From Fuscovulum blasticum DSM 2131 (GTDB taxonomy: Bacteria; Pseudomonadota; Alphaproteobacteria; Rhodobacterales; Rhodobacteraceae): a stretch of 56,165 bases of DNA. Positions 18,109-29,379 of this stretch are shown here, piece after piece (the stretch's first letter is position 1; each line of letters begins with the position of its first letter). Made by a program: the position numbers and the translations under genes. A model generated the notes under the pieces. That model saw nothing but the letters and a program-made list of their open reading frames with translations. It ran no database searches and was not told where the DNA came from. The stretch spans positions 1 through 56,165 of the forward strand of contig NZ_PZKE01000017.1 in NCBI RefSeq assembly GCF_003034965.1, read 5' to 3'.

Positions 18109-20679
18109 ATGACCGATCCCCGCACCGTCTATCTGTCCGATTACCGCCCCTACAGCCATCTGGTCGATCAGGTCGACCTGACCGTCCGGCTGGCCCCCAG
18201 GGCCACCCGCGTCGATGCGCGGCTGCACCTGCGCCCGAACCCCGCCGCCCGGGGCCGCCATGTGCTGCGGCTGGATGGCGAAGACCTGCGGCTGGTCTCG
18301 GTCCGTCTGGACGGCACGCTTCTGGACCTGACGCCCGATGACACCGGCCTGACCGTGCCCGCCGACCTCTTGCCCGAGGCGCCCTTCGTGCTGGAAACCA
18401 CGGTCGAGATTTCGCCCGAAACCAATACCGCGCTGGAAGGGCTTTACATGTCGAAGGGCATGTATTGCACCCAGTGCGAGGCCGAGGGTTTCCGCAAGAT
18501 CACCTTCTACCCCGACCGCCCCGATGTGATGGCGCCCTTCAAGGTGCGCATCGAAAGCGATCTGCCGGTGCTTCTGTCGAACGGCAACCCGGTGGCCAGC
18601 GGCCCCGGCTGGGCCGAATGGCACGATCCCTGGCCCAAGCCCGCCTATCTTTTCGCGCTGGTGGCGGGCGATCTGGTGGCGCATCGCGACAGCTTCACCA
18701 CCCGCTCGGGCCGCGCCGTCGATCTGGCGGTCTGGGTCCGCGCCGCCGACATCGACCGCTGCGCCTATGCGATGGACAGCCTGATCCGCTCGATGAAATG
18801 GGACGAAGACACCTACGGCCGCGAATACGATCTGGACGTGTTCAACATCGTCGCCGTCGATGATTTCAACATGGGCGCGATGGAGAACAAGGGGCTGAAC
18901 ATCTTCAACTCCAAGCTCGTGCTGGCCAGCCCGGAAACCGCCACCGACGACGATTACGCCCGCATCGAGGCGGTGATCGCCCATGAATACTTCCACAACT
19001 GGACCGGCAACCGCATCACCTGCCGCGACTGGTTCCAGCTTTGCCTCAAGGAAGGGCTGACCGTCTTCCGCGACCAGCAGTTCTCCGGCGACATGCGCAG
19101 CCATGCCGTGAAGCGGATCGAGGATGTGCTGACCCTGCGCGCCCGCCAGTTCCGCGAGGATCAGGGACCGCTCGCCCATCCCGTCCGGCCCGAGAGCTTT
19201 GTCGAGATCAACAACTTCTACACCGCCACGGTCTATGAAAAGGGCGCCGAGATCATCGGGATGCTCAAGCGGCTGGTGGGCGATGACGGCTATGCCCGCG
19301 CGCTTGACCTGTATTTCGACCGCCACGACGGCCACGCCGCCACCATCGAAGACTGGCTCAAGGTGTTCGAAGATGCCACCGGCCGCGACCTGACGCAGTT
19401 CAAGCGCTGGTATTCCGAAGCCGGTACCCCCCGTGTGACGGTCAGCGAAGCGTGGAATCCCGGCCCGCAGGGCGGCACCTATACGCTGACGCTGACGCAG
19501 GTGAACCCGCCCACGCCGGGCCAGCCCGACAAGGGGGCCAAGGTCATTCCGGTCGCCGTGGGCCTGCTGAACCCCAATGGCGACGAGGTGGTGCCCACCA
19601 CCGTTCTGGAACTGACCAAGGGCAGCCAGAGCTTCCGCTTCGAAGGGCTGGCCGCGCGGCCGATCCCGTCCATCCTGCGCGGCTTTTCCGCCCCGGTGGT
19701 GCTGGAACGCGCCGTCAGCGCACAGGAACGCGCTTTCCTGCTGGCCCATGACACAGACCCGTTCAACCGCTGGGAAGCGGGCCGGTCGCTGGCCCGTGAC
19801 ATGCTGGTGGCGATGGTCGCCAAGGGGGCAGGGGTCTCGCCCGCCTGGGCCGAGGCGCTGCCGCAACTGGTGCTGGATGACAGCCTTGATCCGGCCTTCC
19901 GCGCGCTGGCCCTGCGCCTGCCGGCCGAGGATGACATCGCCCAGACCCTGCACGCCGCCGGCACCGTGCCCGACCCCGACGCGATCCGCGCCGCCCGCCG
20001 CGCGGCAGCGACGGCGCTGGCGCAGCGGCTGGCCCCGCATCTGCCGGGGCTGATCGCCGGGCTGACCGACAGCGGTCCCTTCACCGCCGATGCGCGGGCC
20101 GCCGGGCGGCGGGCGCTGAAAACCGCCGCGATCCAGCTTCTGGCGCGTGTCGATGGCGGGGCCGCGGCCGAAGCCGCCTATGCCACCGCCAACAACATGA
20201 CCGAAGAGGTCGGCGCGCTGGCGGCGCTGCTCGACATCGGCAAGGGCGCTGCGGAACTGGCGCGGTTCGAAACCCGCTGGTCCGGCAATGCGCTGGTGAT
20301 GGACAAGTGGTTCGCGTTGCAGGTCGCGCTGGCCGCGCCCGATCAGGCCGCCGCCGTCACCCGCCGCCTGACCGAGCGCCCCGATTTCGACTGGAAGAAC
20401 CCCAACCGCTTCCGCGCTGTCATCGGCGCCCTGTCCGGCAATCACGCGGGCTTTCACCATGCCGGCGGCGACGGGTATCGCACCGTGGCCGACTGGCTGC
20501 TGAAACTTGATCCGCTGAACCCGCAGACCGCCGCCCGCATGTCCACCGCTTTCGAAACCTGGCGGCGCTACGATGCCGGGCGTCAGGCGCTGGCGCAGGC
20601 CGAACTGCGGCGCATTCTGGCGGCGCCGGGCCTGTCGCGCGACCTGTCGGAAATGGCGGGGCGGATGCTGGCGGGCTAA
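18109..20679 (+). CDS. pepN: Aminopeptidase N
   Basis: An 856-residue M1-family zinc aminopeptidase that trims N-terminal residues from peptides in the cytoplasm. The exopeptidase motif GAMENKG and the zinc motif HEYFHNWTGNR, followed by the downstream glutamate (LKEGLTVFRD), are present, as is the TFYPDRPDVM segment of the bacterial PepN subfamily. GGAG seven bases ahead supports ATG 18109; an in-frame ATG at 18091 would add six residues. It converges with the lytic transglycosylase gene, leaving only 15 bases between the stops. Confidence 0.95.
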   Translation: MTDPRTVYLSDYRPYSHLVDQVDLTVRLAPRATRVDARLHLRPNPAARGRHVLRLDGEDLRLVSVRLDGTLLDLTPDDTGLTVPADLLPEAPFVLETTVEISPETNTALEGLYMSKGMYCTQCEAEGFRKITFYPDRPDVMAPFKVRIESDLPVLLSNGNPVASGPGWAEWHDPWPKPAYLFALVAGDLVAHRDSFTTRSGRAVDLAVWVRAADIDRCAYAMDSLIRSMKWDEDTYGREYDLDVFNIVAVDDFNMGAMENKGLNIFNSKLVLASPETATDDDYARIEAVIAHEYFHNWTGNRITCRDWFQLCLKEGLTVFRDQQFSGDMRSHAVKRIEDVLTLRARQFREDQGPLAHPVRPESFVEINNFYTATVYEKGAEIIGMLKRLVGDDGYARALDLYFDRHDGHAATIEDWLKVFEDATGRDLTQFKRWYSEAGTPRVTVSEAWNPGPQGGTYTLTLTQVNPPTPGQPDKGAKVIPVAVGLLNPNGDEVVPTTVLELTKGSQSFRFEGLAARPIPSILRGFSAPVVLERAVSAQERAFLLAHDTDPFNRWEAGRSLARDMLVAMVAKGAGVSPAWAEALPQLVLDDSLDPAFRALALRLPAEDDIAQTLHAAGTVPDPDAIRAARRAAATALAQRLAPHLPGLIAGLTDSGPFTADARAAGRRALKTAAIQLLARVDGGAAAEAAYATANNMTEEVGALAALLDIGKGAAELARFETRWSGNALVMDKWFALQVALAAPDQAAAVTRRLTERPDFDWKNPNRFRAVIGALSGNHAGFHHAGGDGYRTVADWLLKLDPLNPQTAARMSTAFETWRRYDAGRQALAQAELRRILAAPGLSRDLSEMAGRMLAG

Positions 20680-20694
20680 GGGGCCGGGCCGGCC

Positions 20695-21288
20695 TCAGCC
20701 GGCCTGGCACCATTCCTGAACGCGGGTCCAGGCGGCCATGTCGGCCCGCTTGTCGGCCTTGCGGAAGGGCATCCAGTCCCGGCCCACGCCCCGGTTTCCG
20801 GGGCCGGCAACCACGCCGTCGCGGCCCACGTCATCGGCCAGGATTTCCACCGCGCAGGCCAGATTGGCGCTGCCGTCCTTCAGGGCGCCGGCGCTTTGCG
20901 CCTCGCAGCCCTGGTCGCGGGCGGTGCGGGGCGAAATCTGCATCAGCCCCATATAGCGCCCGCCGCCGCCCGCCGCCTTCGGGTTCCAGCCGCTTTCGTG
21001 CTTGGACACGGCGCTCAGCACGCCCACCCAGAAGGCGCGGCGTTCCTCAAGGCTGGCCTTGGCATAGCCGGGGCACCAGGTGGCAATGTCGGCGGGCACG
21101 CGCTCGGCCAGCACGTCATCCTTTTCGGCCACCGCGTTCATCGCGGCCTTGGTCCAGTGCATCGCCTCGGGGCGGTGGTCCCAGCGCATCACCGGGGGCG
21201 CCTCGGGTTCCTTGGCGCTGCTGACGCAGGCCGCCAGCAACGGCAGAAGGGCAAGACAGGCCGCCCGGCACAGGGAGGGGCGCAGCAC
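20695..21288 (-). CDS. Lytic transglycosylase-type lipoprotein
   Basis: A murein-hydrolase-like lipoprotein with an SLT fold: the catalytic glutamate is expected in SKHESGWNP, followed by [24 protein letters not shown] start at 21288 yields [21 protein letters not shown], a good lipoprotein signal with lipobox LAAC. An ATG at 21450 would add 54 residues ahead of the signal and is less likely. Predicted location is the periplasm, anchored in a membrane. About 197 residues with this start. The exact start is uncertain. Confidence 0.78.
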   Translation of the reverse strand: MLRPSLCRAACLALLPLLAACVSSAKEPEAPPVMRWDHRPEAMHWTKAAMNAVAEKDDVLAERVPADIATWCPGYAKASLEERRAFWVGVLSAVSKHESGWNPKAAGGGGRYMGLMQISPRTARDQGCEAQSAGALKDGSANLACAVEILADDVGRDGVVAGPGNRGVGRDWMPFRKADKRADMAAWTRVQEWCQAG

Positions 21289-21534
21289 GGCGGCGCGGGC
21301 AGGGCGGCGCGAACCGGCCTTTGCGGCGCCTTGGGCGAGTGTGGTCAACGTCAAGGGTATGTCCAATGGCAGTTGGCTCTGGCGGCTCCTATACCGCCGA
21401 CAGGCCCGTCCACCAAACCGCCGGCCGGCCGATGCGCGGGAATCTGCCACCCGTGGCCATCGCGCGCCCTCTTGCCCCGCGCCGCCCTGCGGCCTAAACG
21501 CAAGGGATCAAGCCCGGAACACCGGAAGGATGCC

Positions 21535-23046
21535 ATGCTCGACCTGACCTTTGCCACGCCCAAGCCCAAAGTCATTCAGGGTGCCAAGCACGATTGGGAA
21601 CTGGTGATCGGGATGGAAATCCACGCCCAGGTGGCCAGCAACGCCAAGCTGTTCTCGGGCGCCTCCACCACCTTCGGGGCGGAACCGAACACCAATGTCA
21701 GCTTCGTCGATTGCGCGATGCCCGGGATGCTGCCCGTGCTCAACGAATTCTGCGTGGAACAGGCGGTGCGCACCGGGCTCGGGCTCAAGGCGCAGATCAA
21801 CCTGACCTCGGCCTTCGACCGCAAGAACTACTTTTACCCCGACCTGCCGCAAGGCTACCAGATTTCCCAGCTTTACCACCCCATCGTGGGCGAGGGGGAA
21901 GTGATCGTGGAAATGGGGCCGGGGATTGCCCGTCTGGTGCGGATCGAACGCATCCACCTGGAACAGGATGCCGGCAAGTCGATCCATGACATCGACCCGA
22001 ACCTGTCCTTCGTGGACTACAACCGTACCGGCGTGGCGCTGATGGAAATCGTCAGCCGCCCCGATATTCGCGGCCCCGAAGAAGCCGCCGCCTATGTCGG
22101 CAAGCTGCGCCAGATCCTGCGCTACCTTGGCACCTGCGACGGCAACATGCAGAACGGCAACCTGCGGGCCGACGTGAACGTGTCCGTCTGCCGGCCGGGC
22201 CAGTATGAGAAATACCAGGAAACGCAGGATTTCAGCCATCTCGGCACCCGCTGCGAAATCAAGAACATGAACTCGATGCGGTTCATCCAGCAGGCCATTG
22301 AGTATGAGGCCCGCCGCCAGATCGCCATTCTGGAAGACGGCGGCAGCATCGTGCAGGAAACCCGCCTCTACGATCCCGACAAGGGCGAAACGCGGTCGAT
22401 GCGGTCCAAGGAAGAGGCGCATGATTACCGCTACTTCCCCGACCCCGACCTTCTGCCGCTGGAAATCGAACAGGCCTGGGTGGACGGCATCGCCGCCACC
22501 ATGCCCGAACTGCCTGACGCCAAGAAGGCCCGCTTCATGGCCGATTTCGGCCTGACCGATTATGACGCCTCGGTGCTGACCGCCGAACTGGACGCCGCGC
22601 GCTATTTCGAAGCCGTGGCGCAGGGCCGTGACGGCAAGCTGGCCGCGAACTGGGTCATCAACGAACTGTTCGGCCGGCTCAAGAAGGAAGGGCAAGAGAT
22701 TGCCGACAGCCCGGTTTCGGCAGCCCAACTGGGCGGCATCGTCGAACTGATCAGCGCCGGCACCATTTCGGGCAAGATCGCCAAGGATCTGTTCGAAATT
22801 GTCTGGACCGAAGGCGGCGATCCGGCGGCCATCGTCGAGGCGCGCGGCATGAAGCAGGTCACCGACACCGGCGCGATCGAGGCGGCGGTGGATGCCATCA
22901 TCGCGGAAAACCCCGCGCAGGTGGAAAAGGCCAAGCAGAACCCCAAGCTGGCCGGCTGGTTCGTCGGGCAGGTGATGAAGGCCACCGGCGGCAAGGCCGC
23001 CCCGGCCGCCGTCAACGATCTGGTGATGAAGAAGCTGGGTCTCTGA
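21535..23046 (+). CDS. gatB: Aspartyl/glutamyl-tRNA(Asn/Gln) amidotransferase subunit B
   Basis: GatB, 503 residues, binds misacylated Glu-tRNA(Gln) or Asp-tRNA(Asn) and activates the carboxyl group with ATP in the GatCAB complex. Typical segments are [12 protein letters not shown], the metal- and ATP-site stretch [18 protein letters not shown], and the C-terminal YqeY-like tail. GGAAGGA ahead of ATG 21535 fixes the start. gatA and gatC are not in the window. A 246-base gap separates it from the divergent transglycosylase gene. Confidence 0.96.
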   Translation: MLDLTFATPKPKVIQGAKHDWELVIGMEIHAQVASNAKLFSGASTTFGAEPNTNVSFVDCAMPGMLPVLNEFCVEQAVRTGLGLKAQINLTSAFDRKNYFYPDLPQGYQISQLYHPIVGEGEVIVEMGPGIARLVRIERIHLEQDAGKSIHDIDPNLSFVDYNRTGVALMEIVSRPDIRGPEEAAAYVGKLRQILRYLGTCDGNMQNGNLRADVNVSVCRPGQYEKYQETQDFSHLGTRCEIKNMNSMRFIQQAIEYEARRQIAILEDGGSIVQETRLYDPDKGETRSMRSKEEAHDYRYFPDPDLLPLEIEQAWVDGIAATMPELPDAKKARFMADFGLTDYDASVLTAELDAARYFEAVAQGRDGKLAANWVINELFGRLKKEGQEIADSPVSAAQLGGIVELISAGTISGKIAKDLFEIVWTEGGDPAAIVEARGMKQVTDTGAIEAAVDAIIAENPAQVEKAKQNPKLAGWFVGQVMKATGGKAAPAAVNDLVMKKLGL

Positions 23047-23153
23047 TCCCGCCCCCGGCGCCGGCCCCGCAGGCCGGCGCTGACGGCCTCGTCATTTGCC
23101 TGTTGCGGGCAAAGGCCATACCGTGTTGTCCGCCGTAGCCCCCGGAGTTCCTG

Positions 23154-23549
23154 ATGCAGCAGTTCGAATATCGGGTCGTGCCCGCCCCGCGCCGTGGCGA
23201 AAAAGCCCGCGGGGTAAAGACCACGGAAGAACGCTTCGCGCTGGCCCTGACCACGGCGATGAACGAAATGGCCGCCGAGGGCTGGGAATATGTGCGCGCC
23301 GATGCGCTGCCCTGCGACGAACGCGCCGGGCTGACCGGCACCAAGACCACGGTTCAGAACCTGCTGGTGTTCCGCCGCGCGCTGCGGCGGGGCGGCGATG
23401 TCTGGCCCGAGGTCGATGAAGAGATGGACGAACCCGTCCTGCGCGCCCCTGTGGTGACGGCCCGTGTCGAGGCCCCCGCCGCCCGTCTGGGCGCCACCGC
23501 CACCGCGCCCGAAGGGGCCGCCCCGGCACTTGGCCCGGCGCGCGACTGA
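23154..23549 (+). CDS. DUF4177-type protein
   Basis: 131 residues. The first 80 or so (QQFEYRVVPAPRRGEK ... EMAAEGWEYVRAD ... LLVFRR) match the small DUF4177 fold, whose function is unknown. The remaining 50 residues are acidic then alanine/proline-rich and look disordered. It converges with the aminotransferase gene, three bases apart at the stops. Confidence 0.75.
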   Translation: MQQFEYRVVPAPRRGEKARGVKTTEERFALALTTAMNEMAAEGWEYVRADALPCDERAGLTGTKTTVQNLLVFRRALRRGGDVWPEVDEEMDEPVLRAPVVTARVEAPAARLGATATAPEGAAPALGPARD

Positions 23550-23552
23550 CCC

Positions 23553-24656
23553 TCAGCCGCCCGCTGCCCGCAAGGCTTGCGGCAGGATTTCCTCAACCAC
23601 ATCCAGCGCGGCCTCGGGGCCAAGGCTGATCCGCAGGCAGCGGTCCAGCGGCGCCACGCCCGGCATACGGATGAACAGGCCCCGCTCCTGACAGCCGGCC
23701 AGCACGGCGCGGGCGAAATCGCCGTCGCGCCCGGTGTCAATCGTGACGAAATTGGTGGCCGAGGGCAGGGGCTCCAGCCCGTTCGCCCGCGCAATGCGCC
23801 CCATCCGGTCGCGTCCCGCCTCGATATTGCGGCGGATCTGCGCCAGCCAGTCCTGATCGCGCAACGCCTCCAGCGCGCCGATCTGGCCGATCCGGCCCAT
23901 GCCGAAATGGTCGCGCACCTTGTCGAAGGCCAGCGCAAGGCCGGGTTCGGCAATGGCATAGCCCACCCGCGCCCCCGCCATTCCATAGCCCTTGGAAAAG
24001 GTGCGGAAGCGGATGACCTGCGGATGATCGGCCGCAATCGCCGGAATCGCCTCGGGCGGGGCCAGGTCGGCATAGGCCTCGTCCAGCAGAAGCAGGGTCT
24101 CGGGCGGCAGGTTGGCCACCAGATCCTCGATAACGCGGCCGGGGTGGTGGCTGCCCATCGGGTTGTCGGGGTTGGCCAGATACAAAAGCCGCGCGGTCTG
24201 CGCGCCAGCGGCGGCCAGCAGCGCGGCCGGGTCTTCGTGGCGGCCCGCATAGGGAACGCGCGTCAGCGCCCCGCCATAGCCCGCCACATGGAAGTTGAAG
24301 GTCGGATAGGCGCCCAGACTGGTGACGACCGGCGTGCCCGGTTCTAGCGTCAGCCGGCACAGCAGGCCCAGCATCGTGTCGATCCCGCCGCCCACCACAA
24401 TGTTCTCGGGCTTGCAGCCGTGATGCCGGGCCAGCGCCTGCTTCAGATCATGGTTTTCCGGGTCGGCATATTTCCACACCTCGGCGGCGGCGGCCTGCAT
24501 GGCGGCCAGCGCGCGGGGCGAGGGGCCGAACAGGCTTTCATTCGCCCCAAGCCGCGCACGGAACGCACGGCCCTGCCGCCGTTCCAGCGTTTCGGGGCCG
24601 GTGAACGGCACGGTCGAGGGCAGGGCGGCGGCGTGATGTGTCAGAAAGCGGCTCAT
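23553..24656 (-). CDS. PLP-dependent aminotransferase, histidinol-phosphate aminotransferase-like
   Basis: A 367-residue fold-type I aminotransferase. The PLP lysine is Lys222 in TFSKGYGMAGARVGYA; the cofactor aspartate lies in LLDEAYADLAP and substrate asparagine in ANPDNPMGSH. The overall sequence is closest to the HisC group (histidinol phosphate or aromatic amino acids). It sits downstream of valS on the same strand, not with his genes, so it may be a second HisC paralogue or an aromatic aminotransferase. ATG 24656 opens MSRFLTHHAAALPS; an upstream in-frame start at 24677 is less likely. Confidence 0.84.
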   Translation of the reverse strand: MSRFLTHHAAALPSTVPFTGPETLERRQGRAFRARLGANESLFGPSPRALAAMQAAAAEVWKYADPENHDLKQALARHHGCKPENIVVGGGIDTMLGLLCRLTLEPGTPVVTSLGAYPTFNFHVAGYGGALTRVPYAGRHEDPAALLAAAGAQTARLLYLANPDNPMGSHHPGRVIEDLVANLPPETLLLLDEAYADLAPPEAIPAIAADHPQVIRFRTFSKGYGMAGARVGYAIAEPGLALAFDKVRDHFGMGRIGQIGALEALRDQDWLAQIRRNIEAGRDRMGRIARANGLEPLPSATNFVTIDTGRDGDFARAVLAGCQERGLFIRMPGVAPLDRCLRISLGPEAALDVVEEILPQALRAAGG

Positions 24657-24721
24657 GCCGGTTTGGTGGCATGGCAATCGGGGCTGCGCAAGGGTGATGC
24701 CTTGCGCAACCCGCCGCCCGG

Positions 24722-27700
24722 TCAGCCCAGATCGGCCAGCCGCTTCAGCGCCGCATCCACCTTGGCGGCCTCGTCCTCGCGCGCCTCAAGGTTGGACTTC
24801 GCTTCCTCCACCACATCCTCGGGCGCGGATTTGACGAAGTTCGGGTTGTCGAGCCGGCCTTTCAGCCCGCCGATTTCCTTGCGCAGCTTGTCCAGCGTCT
24901 TTTGCAGACGCGCCTTTTCTTCCGCGATGTCGATCAGCCCGGCCAGCGGAATGGCAAAGGCCGCGCCTTCCAGCGCCAGCGCGATGGCGCCCTTGGGGGC
25001 GGGGCCTTCGGCAAAGCTGTCAATCCGCGCCAGCCGCCGGATGATGGCTTCGTTCCGCTCCCAGGCGGCGCGGGCGGCGGCGGAAAGCTCGGTCGCCACA
25101 AGGTCGATCTTCAGGCCGACCGGCACATGCACCTGCGCCCGGGCCGAACGGATTTCCTCGATCAGCCCGGTGACAAAGCCCATTTCGGCCTGCGCATCCG
25201 CCTGCACCAGATCCAGCCCGTAGGTCGGCCAGTCGGTATGCACCAGCAGCTTGGCGCGGGTGCCGGTGGTGCCCCACAGGTCTTCGGTGATGAAGGGCAT
25301 GAACGGGTGCAGCAGAATCATCGACTGGTCCAGCACCCAGGCCATGGTGGCGCGGGTTTCCGCCGCATCCGGGCCGTCGAACAGCGGCTTGGCGAATTCG
25401 ACATACCAGTCGCAAACCTTGCCCCAGACGAAGCGATACAGCGCATCCGCCGCCTGATCGAAGCGGAAGTCGGCCAGCGCCGCGTTCACTTCGGCCAGCG
25501 TGCGGGCGGTCTCGCCAATGATCCAACGGTTCGCCGTCGCCTTGGGGGCGGGCGGCGCGCTTTGGGTGGCATGGCCCTCCCAGACGCCGTTCATCTCGGC
25601 AAAACGGCAGGCGTTCCACAGCTTGGTGCCGAAGTTGCGGTAGCCGGCGATCCGGCTGGTGTCCATCTTCAGCACGCCGCCAAGGCTGGCCATGGCCGCA
25701 TTGGCAAAGCGCAGCGCATCGGCGCCGAATTCGTCGATGATCTCCAGCGGGTCGATGACATTGCCCAGCGACTTCGACATCTTCTTGCCCTTGGCGTCGC
25801 GCACAAGGCCATGCAGATAGACGGTGTGGAACGGAATTTCGTCCACCACGGCAAGCTGCATCATCATCATCCGGGCAACCCAGAAGAACAGGATATCCTG
25901 CCCGGTGATCAGCACCGAGGTCGGGAAATAGCGTTGCAACTCGGGCGTCTGCTCGGGCCAACCCAGCGTGCCGATGGGCCAGAGGCCGGAGGAGAACCAG
26001 GTGTCAAGAACGTCGGGGTCGCGCCAGACAGGGTAGGTCAGGCGCGTTGCATCCTGATCCACCTCATAGGCCGCAAGTGAGGCGGCAAGGGCCTCGGCTG
26101 CGGCGGCGCGGTCGGCCACTTCCACGATACGGGCATGGTTCAGCGGATGCGGCAGCGCGGCCAGATCGTCGCGGAAGCGGTCAGAGACGGCGGTGAAATC
26201 GGCCGCACACTGCGAGGAGGTCTCGCGCGCGACAGGCCCACCGTCGCCCAGAACGCGCAGGATTTCCACATTGTCCAGCGCCTGATCGCCTTCATCATCG
26301 GTAAAGCCGGGGGCGGAAAGGTCGAAGCCATACCACACCGGGATCTGATGCCCCCACCAAAGCTGGCGGCTGATGCACCAGGGTTCGATGTTTTCCAGCC
26401 AGTGATAATAGGTCTTCTCGCCGCTTGGCGGGATGATCTTCGTCTTGCCCGTCCGCACCGCGTCCAGCGCCGGTTCCACGATCTTGGCGGTGTCCACGAA
26501 CCACTGGTCGGTCAGCATCGGCTCGATCACCACTTTTGATCGGTCCCCGAAGGGCTGCATGATCGGCTTCGCCTCGACATAGGGCACCCGTTCCAGGTGT
26601 TCCGCGCCGGTTTCCTTGTCGACCGATTTCTGCAGCACGGTAACGGCCAGACCTTCGGCGTTGATCTGCTCGACCACGCGCTTGCGCGCCTCGTAGCGAT
26701 CCAGCCCGCGCAGGTCGTCAGGCACCAGGTTCAGCGCGTCGATCTCGGCTTCCGACAGGGCAAAGGGCTGCTCCGCGATGCCGGGCGTTGCATAGCCTTT
26801 GGCCACCAGCCAGGCCCGCGACAGGCGCTGCGCGATCGCGGCCGCCTGATCATAGGGCAGGCCATCGGCCCGCATCTGCGCGCGGGTGTCCATCAGCCGG
26901 TAACAGGGAATGTCGTTGCGGGCGGCGACGCCATAGTCGTTGAAGTCATGCGCGCCGGTGATCTTGACCGCGCCCGAACCAAAATTCGGATCGGGATATT
27001 CGTCGGTGATGATCGGGATCAGGCGGCGGTGTTCCTTCGGCCCAACCGGGATTTCGCAAAGTTTCCCGACGATTGGCGCGTAACGCTCATCTGATGGATG
27101 AACCGCGACGGCGCCGTCGCCCAGCATGGTTTCAGGCCGCGTGGTGGCGATGCTGATGTAATCGCGTTCCTCTTCCAGGATCACGCGCCCCCCGGCATCC
27201 TTCTCGCGGTAGATATAGGTCTCGCCCCCCGCCAGCGGATACTTGAAGTGCCACATATGGCCGGCCACCTCGGTCTGTTCGACCTCAAGGTCCGAAATGG
27301 CGGTCTCGAAATGCGGGTCCCAGTTCACCAGCCGCTTGCCGCGGTAGATCAGGCCCTTGTTGTAAAGATCGACAAAGACCTTGATCACCGCGTCGTGGAA
27401 GTTGCCTTCCTCGCCCTCGGGCGCACCGGGGGCGCCCGACATGGTAAAGGCCTCGCGGTCCCAGTCGCAGCTTGCGCCAAGCCGCTGCAACTGGCCGATG
27501 ATGGTGCCGCGCGACTTGCGCTTCTGGTCCCAGACCAGCCCGGTGAATTCCTCGCGGGTGAAATCGCTGCGGCGGCGGTTGGTTTTCGCCAGCTCGCGTT
27601 CCGTCACCATCTGCGTCGCGATGCCCGCATGGTCGGTGCCGGGCTGCCACAGCGTATCGTCGCCCCGCATCCGGTGCCAGCGCACCAGAATGTCCTGCAG

Positions 27701-27883
27701 GGTGTTGTTGAAGGCATGGCCCATATGCAGGCTGCCGGTGACATTCGGCGGCGGGATCATGATGGAAAAGGCGGGGTGTCCGGGCTTGGCATTGGCCCCG
27801 GCCGCGAAGGCCTTGCTCTCAAGCCACAGCTTCGAGAGGCGGGCCTCGGCCTCGGCGGCGTTGAAGGTCTTTTCCATCGGCAT
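24722..27883 (-). CDS. valS: Valyl-tRNA synthetase
   Basis: 1053-residue class I synthetase. The HIGH-type motif is in [13 protein letters not shown], the KMSKS motif in [10 protein letters not shown], and [15 protein letters not shown] is typical of ValRS. An editing domain (TRPETMLGD) and C-terminal coiled coil ([17 protein letters not shown]) are present. GGGAG eight bases ahead supports the start at 27883 (MPMEKTF); ATG 27877 is the alternative. It lies 90 bases downstream of the GST gene on the same strand. Confidence 0.96.
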   Translation of the reverse strand: MPMEKTFNAAEAEARLSKLWLESKAFAAGANAKPGHPAFSIMIPPPNVTGSLHMGHAFNNTLQDILVRWHRMRGDDTLWQPGTDHAGIATQMVTERELAKTNRRRSDFTREEFTGLVWDQKRKSRGTIIGQLQRLGASCDWDREAFTMSGAPGAPEGEEGNFHDAVIKVFVDLYNKGLIYRGKRLVNWDPHFETAISDLEVEQTEVAGHMWHFKYPLAGGETYIYREKDAGGRVILEEERDYISIATTRPETMLGDGAVAVHPSDERYAPIVGKLCEIPVGPKEHRRLIPIITDEYPDPNFGSGAVKITGAHDFNDYGVAARNDIPCYRLMDTRAQMRADGLPYDQAAAIAQRLSRAWLVAKGYATPGIAEQPFALSEAEIDALNLVPDDLRGLDRYEARKRVVEQINAEGLAVTVLQKSVDKETGAEHLERVPYVEAKPIMQPFGDRSKVVIEPMLTDQWFVDTAKIVEPALDAVRTGKTKIIPPSGEKTYYHWLENIEPWCISRQLWWGHQIPVWYGFDLSAPGFTDDEGDQALDNVEILRVLGDGGPVARETSSQCAADFTAVSDRFRDDLAALPHPLNHARIVEVADRAAAAEALAASLAAYEVDQDATRLTYPVWRDPDVLDTWFSSGLWPIGTLGWPEQTPELQRYFPTSVLITGQDILFFWVARMMMMQLAVVDEIPFHTVYLHGLVRDAKGKKMSKSLGNVIDPLEIIDEFGADALRFANAAMASLGGVLKMDTSRIAGYRNFGTKLWNACRFAEMNGVWEGHATQSAPPAPKATANRWIIGETARTLAEVNAALADFRFDQAADALYRFVWGKVCDWYVEFAKPLFDGPDAAETRATMAWVLDQSMILLHPFMPFITEDLWGTTGTRAKLLVHTDWPTYGLDLVQADAQAEMGFVTGLIEEIRSARAQVHVPVGLKIDLVATELSAAARAAWERNEAIIRRLARIDSFAEGPAPKGAIALALEGAAFAIPLAGLIDIAEEKARLQKTLDKLRKEIGGLKGRLDNPNFVKSAPEDVVEEAKSNLEAREDEAAKVDAALKRLADLG

Positions 27884-27973
27884 CTGGCGTCTCCCGTGTG
27901 CTGCGCGGGATTTAGCCCTTGCGGGGCGCAGGGGCAAGTTGCCCGCGTGCGCCCCGCCCTGTTGCCGCCGCGA

Positions 27974-28621
27974 TCAGGCCGCGCGGCGGCGGTCGGCCTC
28001 GGCCCAATGCGCCATCTGGTCGGCCAGCGCCTTGCCACAGGCCGGGCGGCCGGTGGCGCGGGCCAGATAGGCCTGCAATCCCGGCAACCCGTCCAGAAAG
28101 CCGTGTGCCGCCGGGATGCGCAGGATGTCGGCCATCAGCAGATCGGCCACGGTGAAGCGGTCCGCGACCAGCCAGTCCTTGCCCGCCAGCGCGGCCTCAA
28201 GCTGGCCCAGCCTTTGCCCCAGCAGCACGGCTTCGCGGGCGGCGGCCTCGTCATCCTTGCGGAACAGCTTGGCCACCACCCAGAACATCGCCCAGACCTC
28301 GACCGAGTTCAGCCCCGCGATCACCCATTGCAGCACGCGGGCGCCATCGTCGCCTCCGGGCAGAAGCGGCGTGTCGCGGGCCAGATGCAGCAGGATTGCG
28401 CCGCTTTCGAACAGCACCAGATCCCCGTCGCGCACAAAGGGCACCTGCCCGAAGGGCTGCTGCGCGAAATGCTCGGGCGTCTTGTCCATCAGCGGCGTCG
28501 TCTCCACCCGGTAGGGGCGGCCGATCTCCTCGAGCAGCCAGCGCACGCGCAGGTCGCGGACATGGCCGCGCGGGCTTTGCGGCACCCAGTCATAGGTGGT
28601 CAGGGTGACAGGGCCGGTCAT
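27974..28621 (-). CDS. Glutathione S-transferase family protein
   Basis: 215 residues with a thioredoxin-like N-terminal domain (ending with the glutathione-binding ESGAILLHLA) and an all-helical C-terminal domain with FTVADLLMADILR. The substrate is unknown. Its start overlaps the stop of the VOC gene by four bases, so it belongs to the DUF1428-VOC-GST operon, whose make-up suggests handling of a reactive or toxic small molecule (inference). Confidence 0.87.
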   Translation of the reverse strand: MTGPVTLTTYDWVPQSPRGHVRDLRVRWLLEEIGRPYRVETTPLMDKTPEHFAQQPFGQVPFVRDGDLVLFESGAILLHLARDTPLLPGGDDGARVLQWVIAGLNSVEVWAMFWVVAKLFRKDDEAAAREAVLLGQRLGQLEAALAGKDWLVADRFTVADLLMADILRIPAAHGFLDGLPGLQAYLARATGRPACGKALADQMAHWAEADRRRAA

Positions 28622-29376
28622 CCCTGCGGCCCCACCACGCCAAAGACCGCGCCCTGCGGGTCTTGCGCGATGATGATATAGGCCCCGCCCGGCACCTCGA
28701 CCGGCCCGTGCAGCACCTGCCCGCCGCCGGCCAGCACCGCCGCCTTGGCGGTGTCAATGCCGGGGGCACCGAAATAGGGCAGCCAATGCGGCGGCACGCC
28801 GGGCGGCGCCATCAGCCGCATCATGCCGCCGATGTCGGCGCCTTCCCGCGCGAACAGTTGATAGGTGCCCATTTCGCCCATCGGCATGGCGGTGGACGGC
28901 GTCCAGCCCATCAGATCGCCGTAAAACGCCAGCGCGGCCTCGGGCGCGGTGGTGTTCAGCTCATGCCAGTTGCCATGACCGGATTTCTTCTGGTCAAAGG
29001 CGCTGCCTTGCTGGCCGGGCAGGGGCTGCAACAGGCCGAAGGCCGCGCCCTGCGGATCGGTCACGATGGCAAAGCGGCCGGTGCCCGGAATATCGGCCGG
29101 GGCGCGATGCACCGCACCCCCCAGCGCCGTGATGCGGGCCACGGTCGCGTCGCAGTCGTCCACCGCGAAATAGACCAGCCAGAAACAGGGCATCGGCGCG
29201 TCCGGCTGCATCAGCCCGGCGACCATCGCCTTGTCCATCATGGCCAGGATGTAGGAAAACCCCTCCATCCCGGCATCCTGAAAGCCCCAGCCCAGCACCG
29301 GGCCATAAAAGGCCTGCGACGCCGCAACCTCGGGCGTTGCCAGTTCATACCAGCAGGGGGCACCTTGAACGCTCAT
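28618..29376 (-). CDS. Two-domain VOC (glyoxalase/dioxygenase fold) protein
   Basis: 252 residues formed of two repeated VOC modules (about 5-120 and 128-250). Each begins with a W-E-L segment (PCWYELATPEVAA; NWHELNTTAPEAA) and ends with DPQGA.FG. Members include glyoxalase I, fosfomycin-resistance proteins and many unknowns; this resembles the 27 kDa antigen/Cfp30B-like group. It is three bases from DUF1428 and overlaps GST by four bases. Confidence 0.85.
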   Translation of the reverse strand: MSVQGAPCWYELATPEVAASQAFYGPVLGWGFQDAGMEGFSYILAMMDKAMVAGLMQPDAPMPCFWLVYFAVDDCDATVARITALGGAVHRAPADIPGTGRFAIVTDPQGAAFGLLQPLPGQQGSAFDQKKSGHGNWHELNTTAPEAALAFYGDLMGWTPSTAMPMGEMGTYQLFAREGADIGGMMRLMAPPGVPPHWLPYFGAPGIDTAKAAVLAGGGQVLHGPVEVPGGAYIIIAQDPQGAVFGVVGPQG

Positions 29377-29379
29377 CTC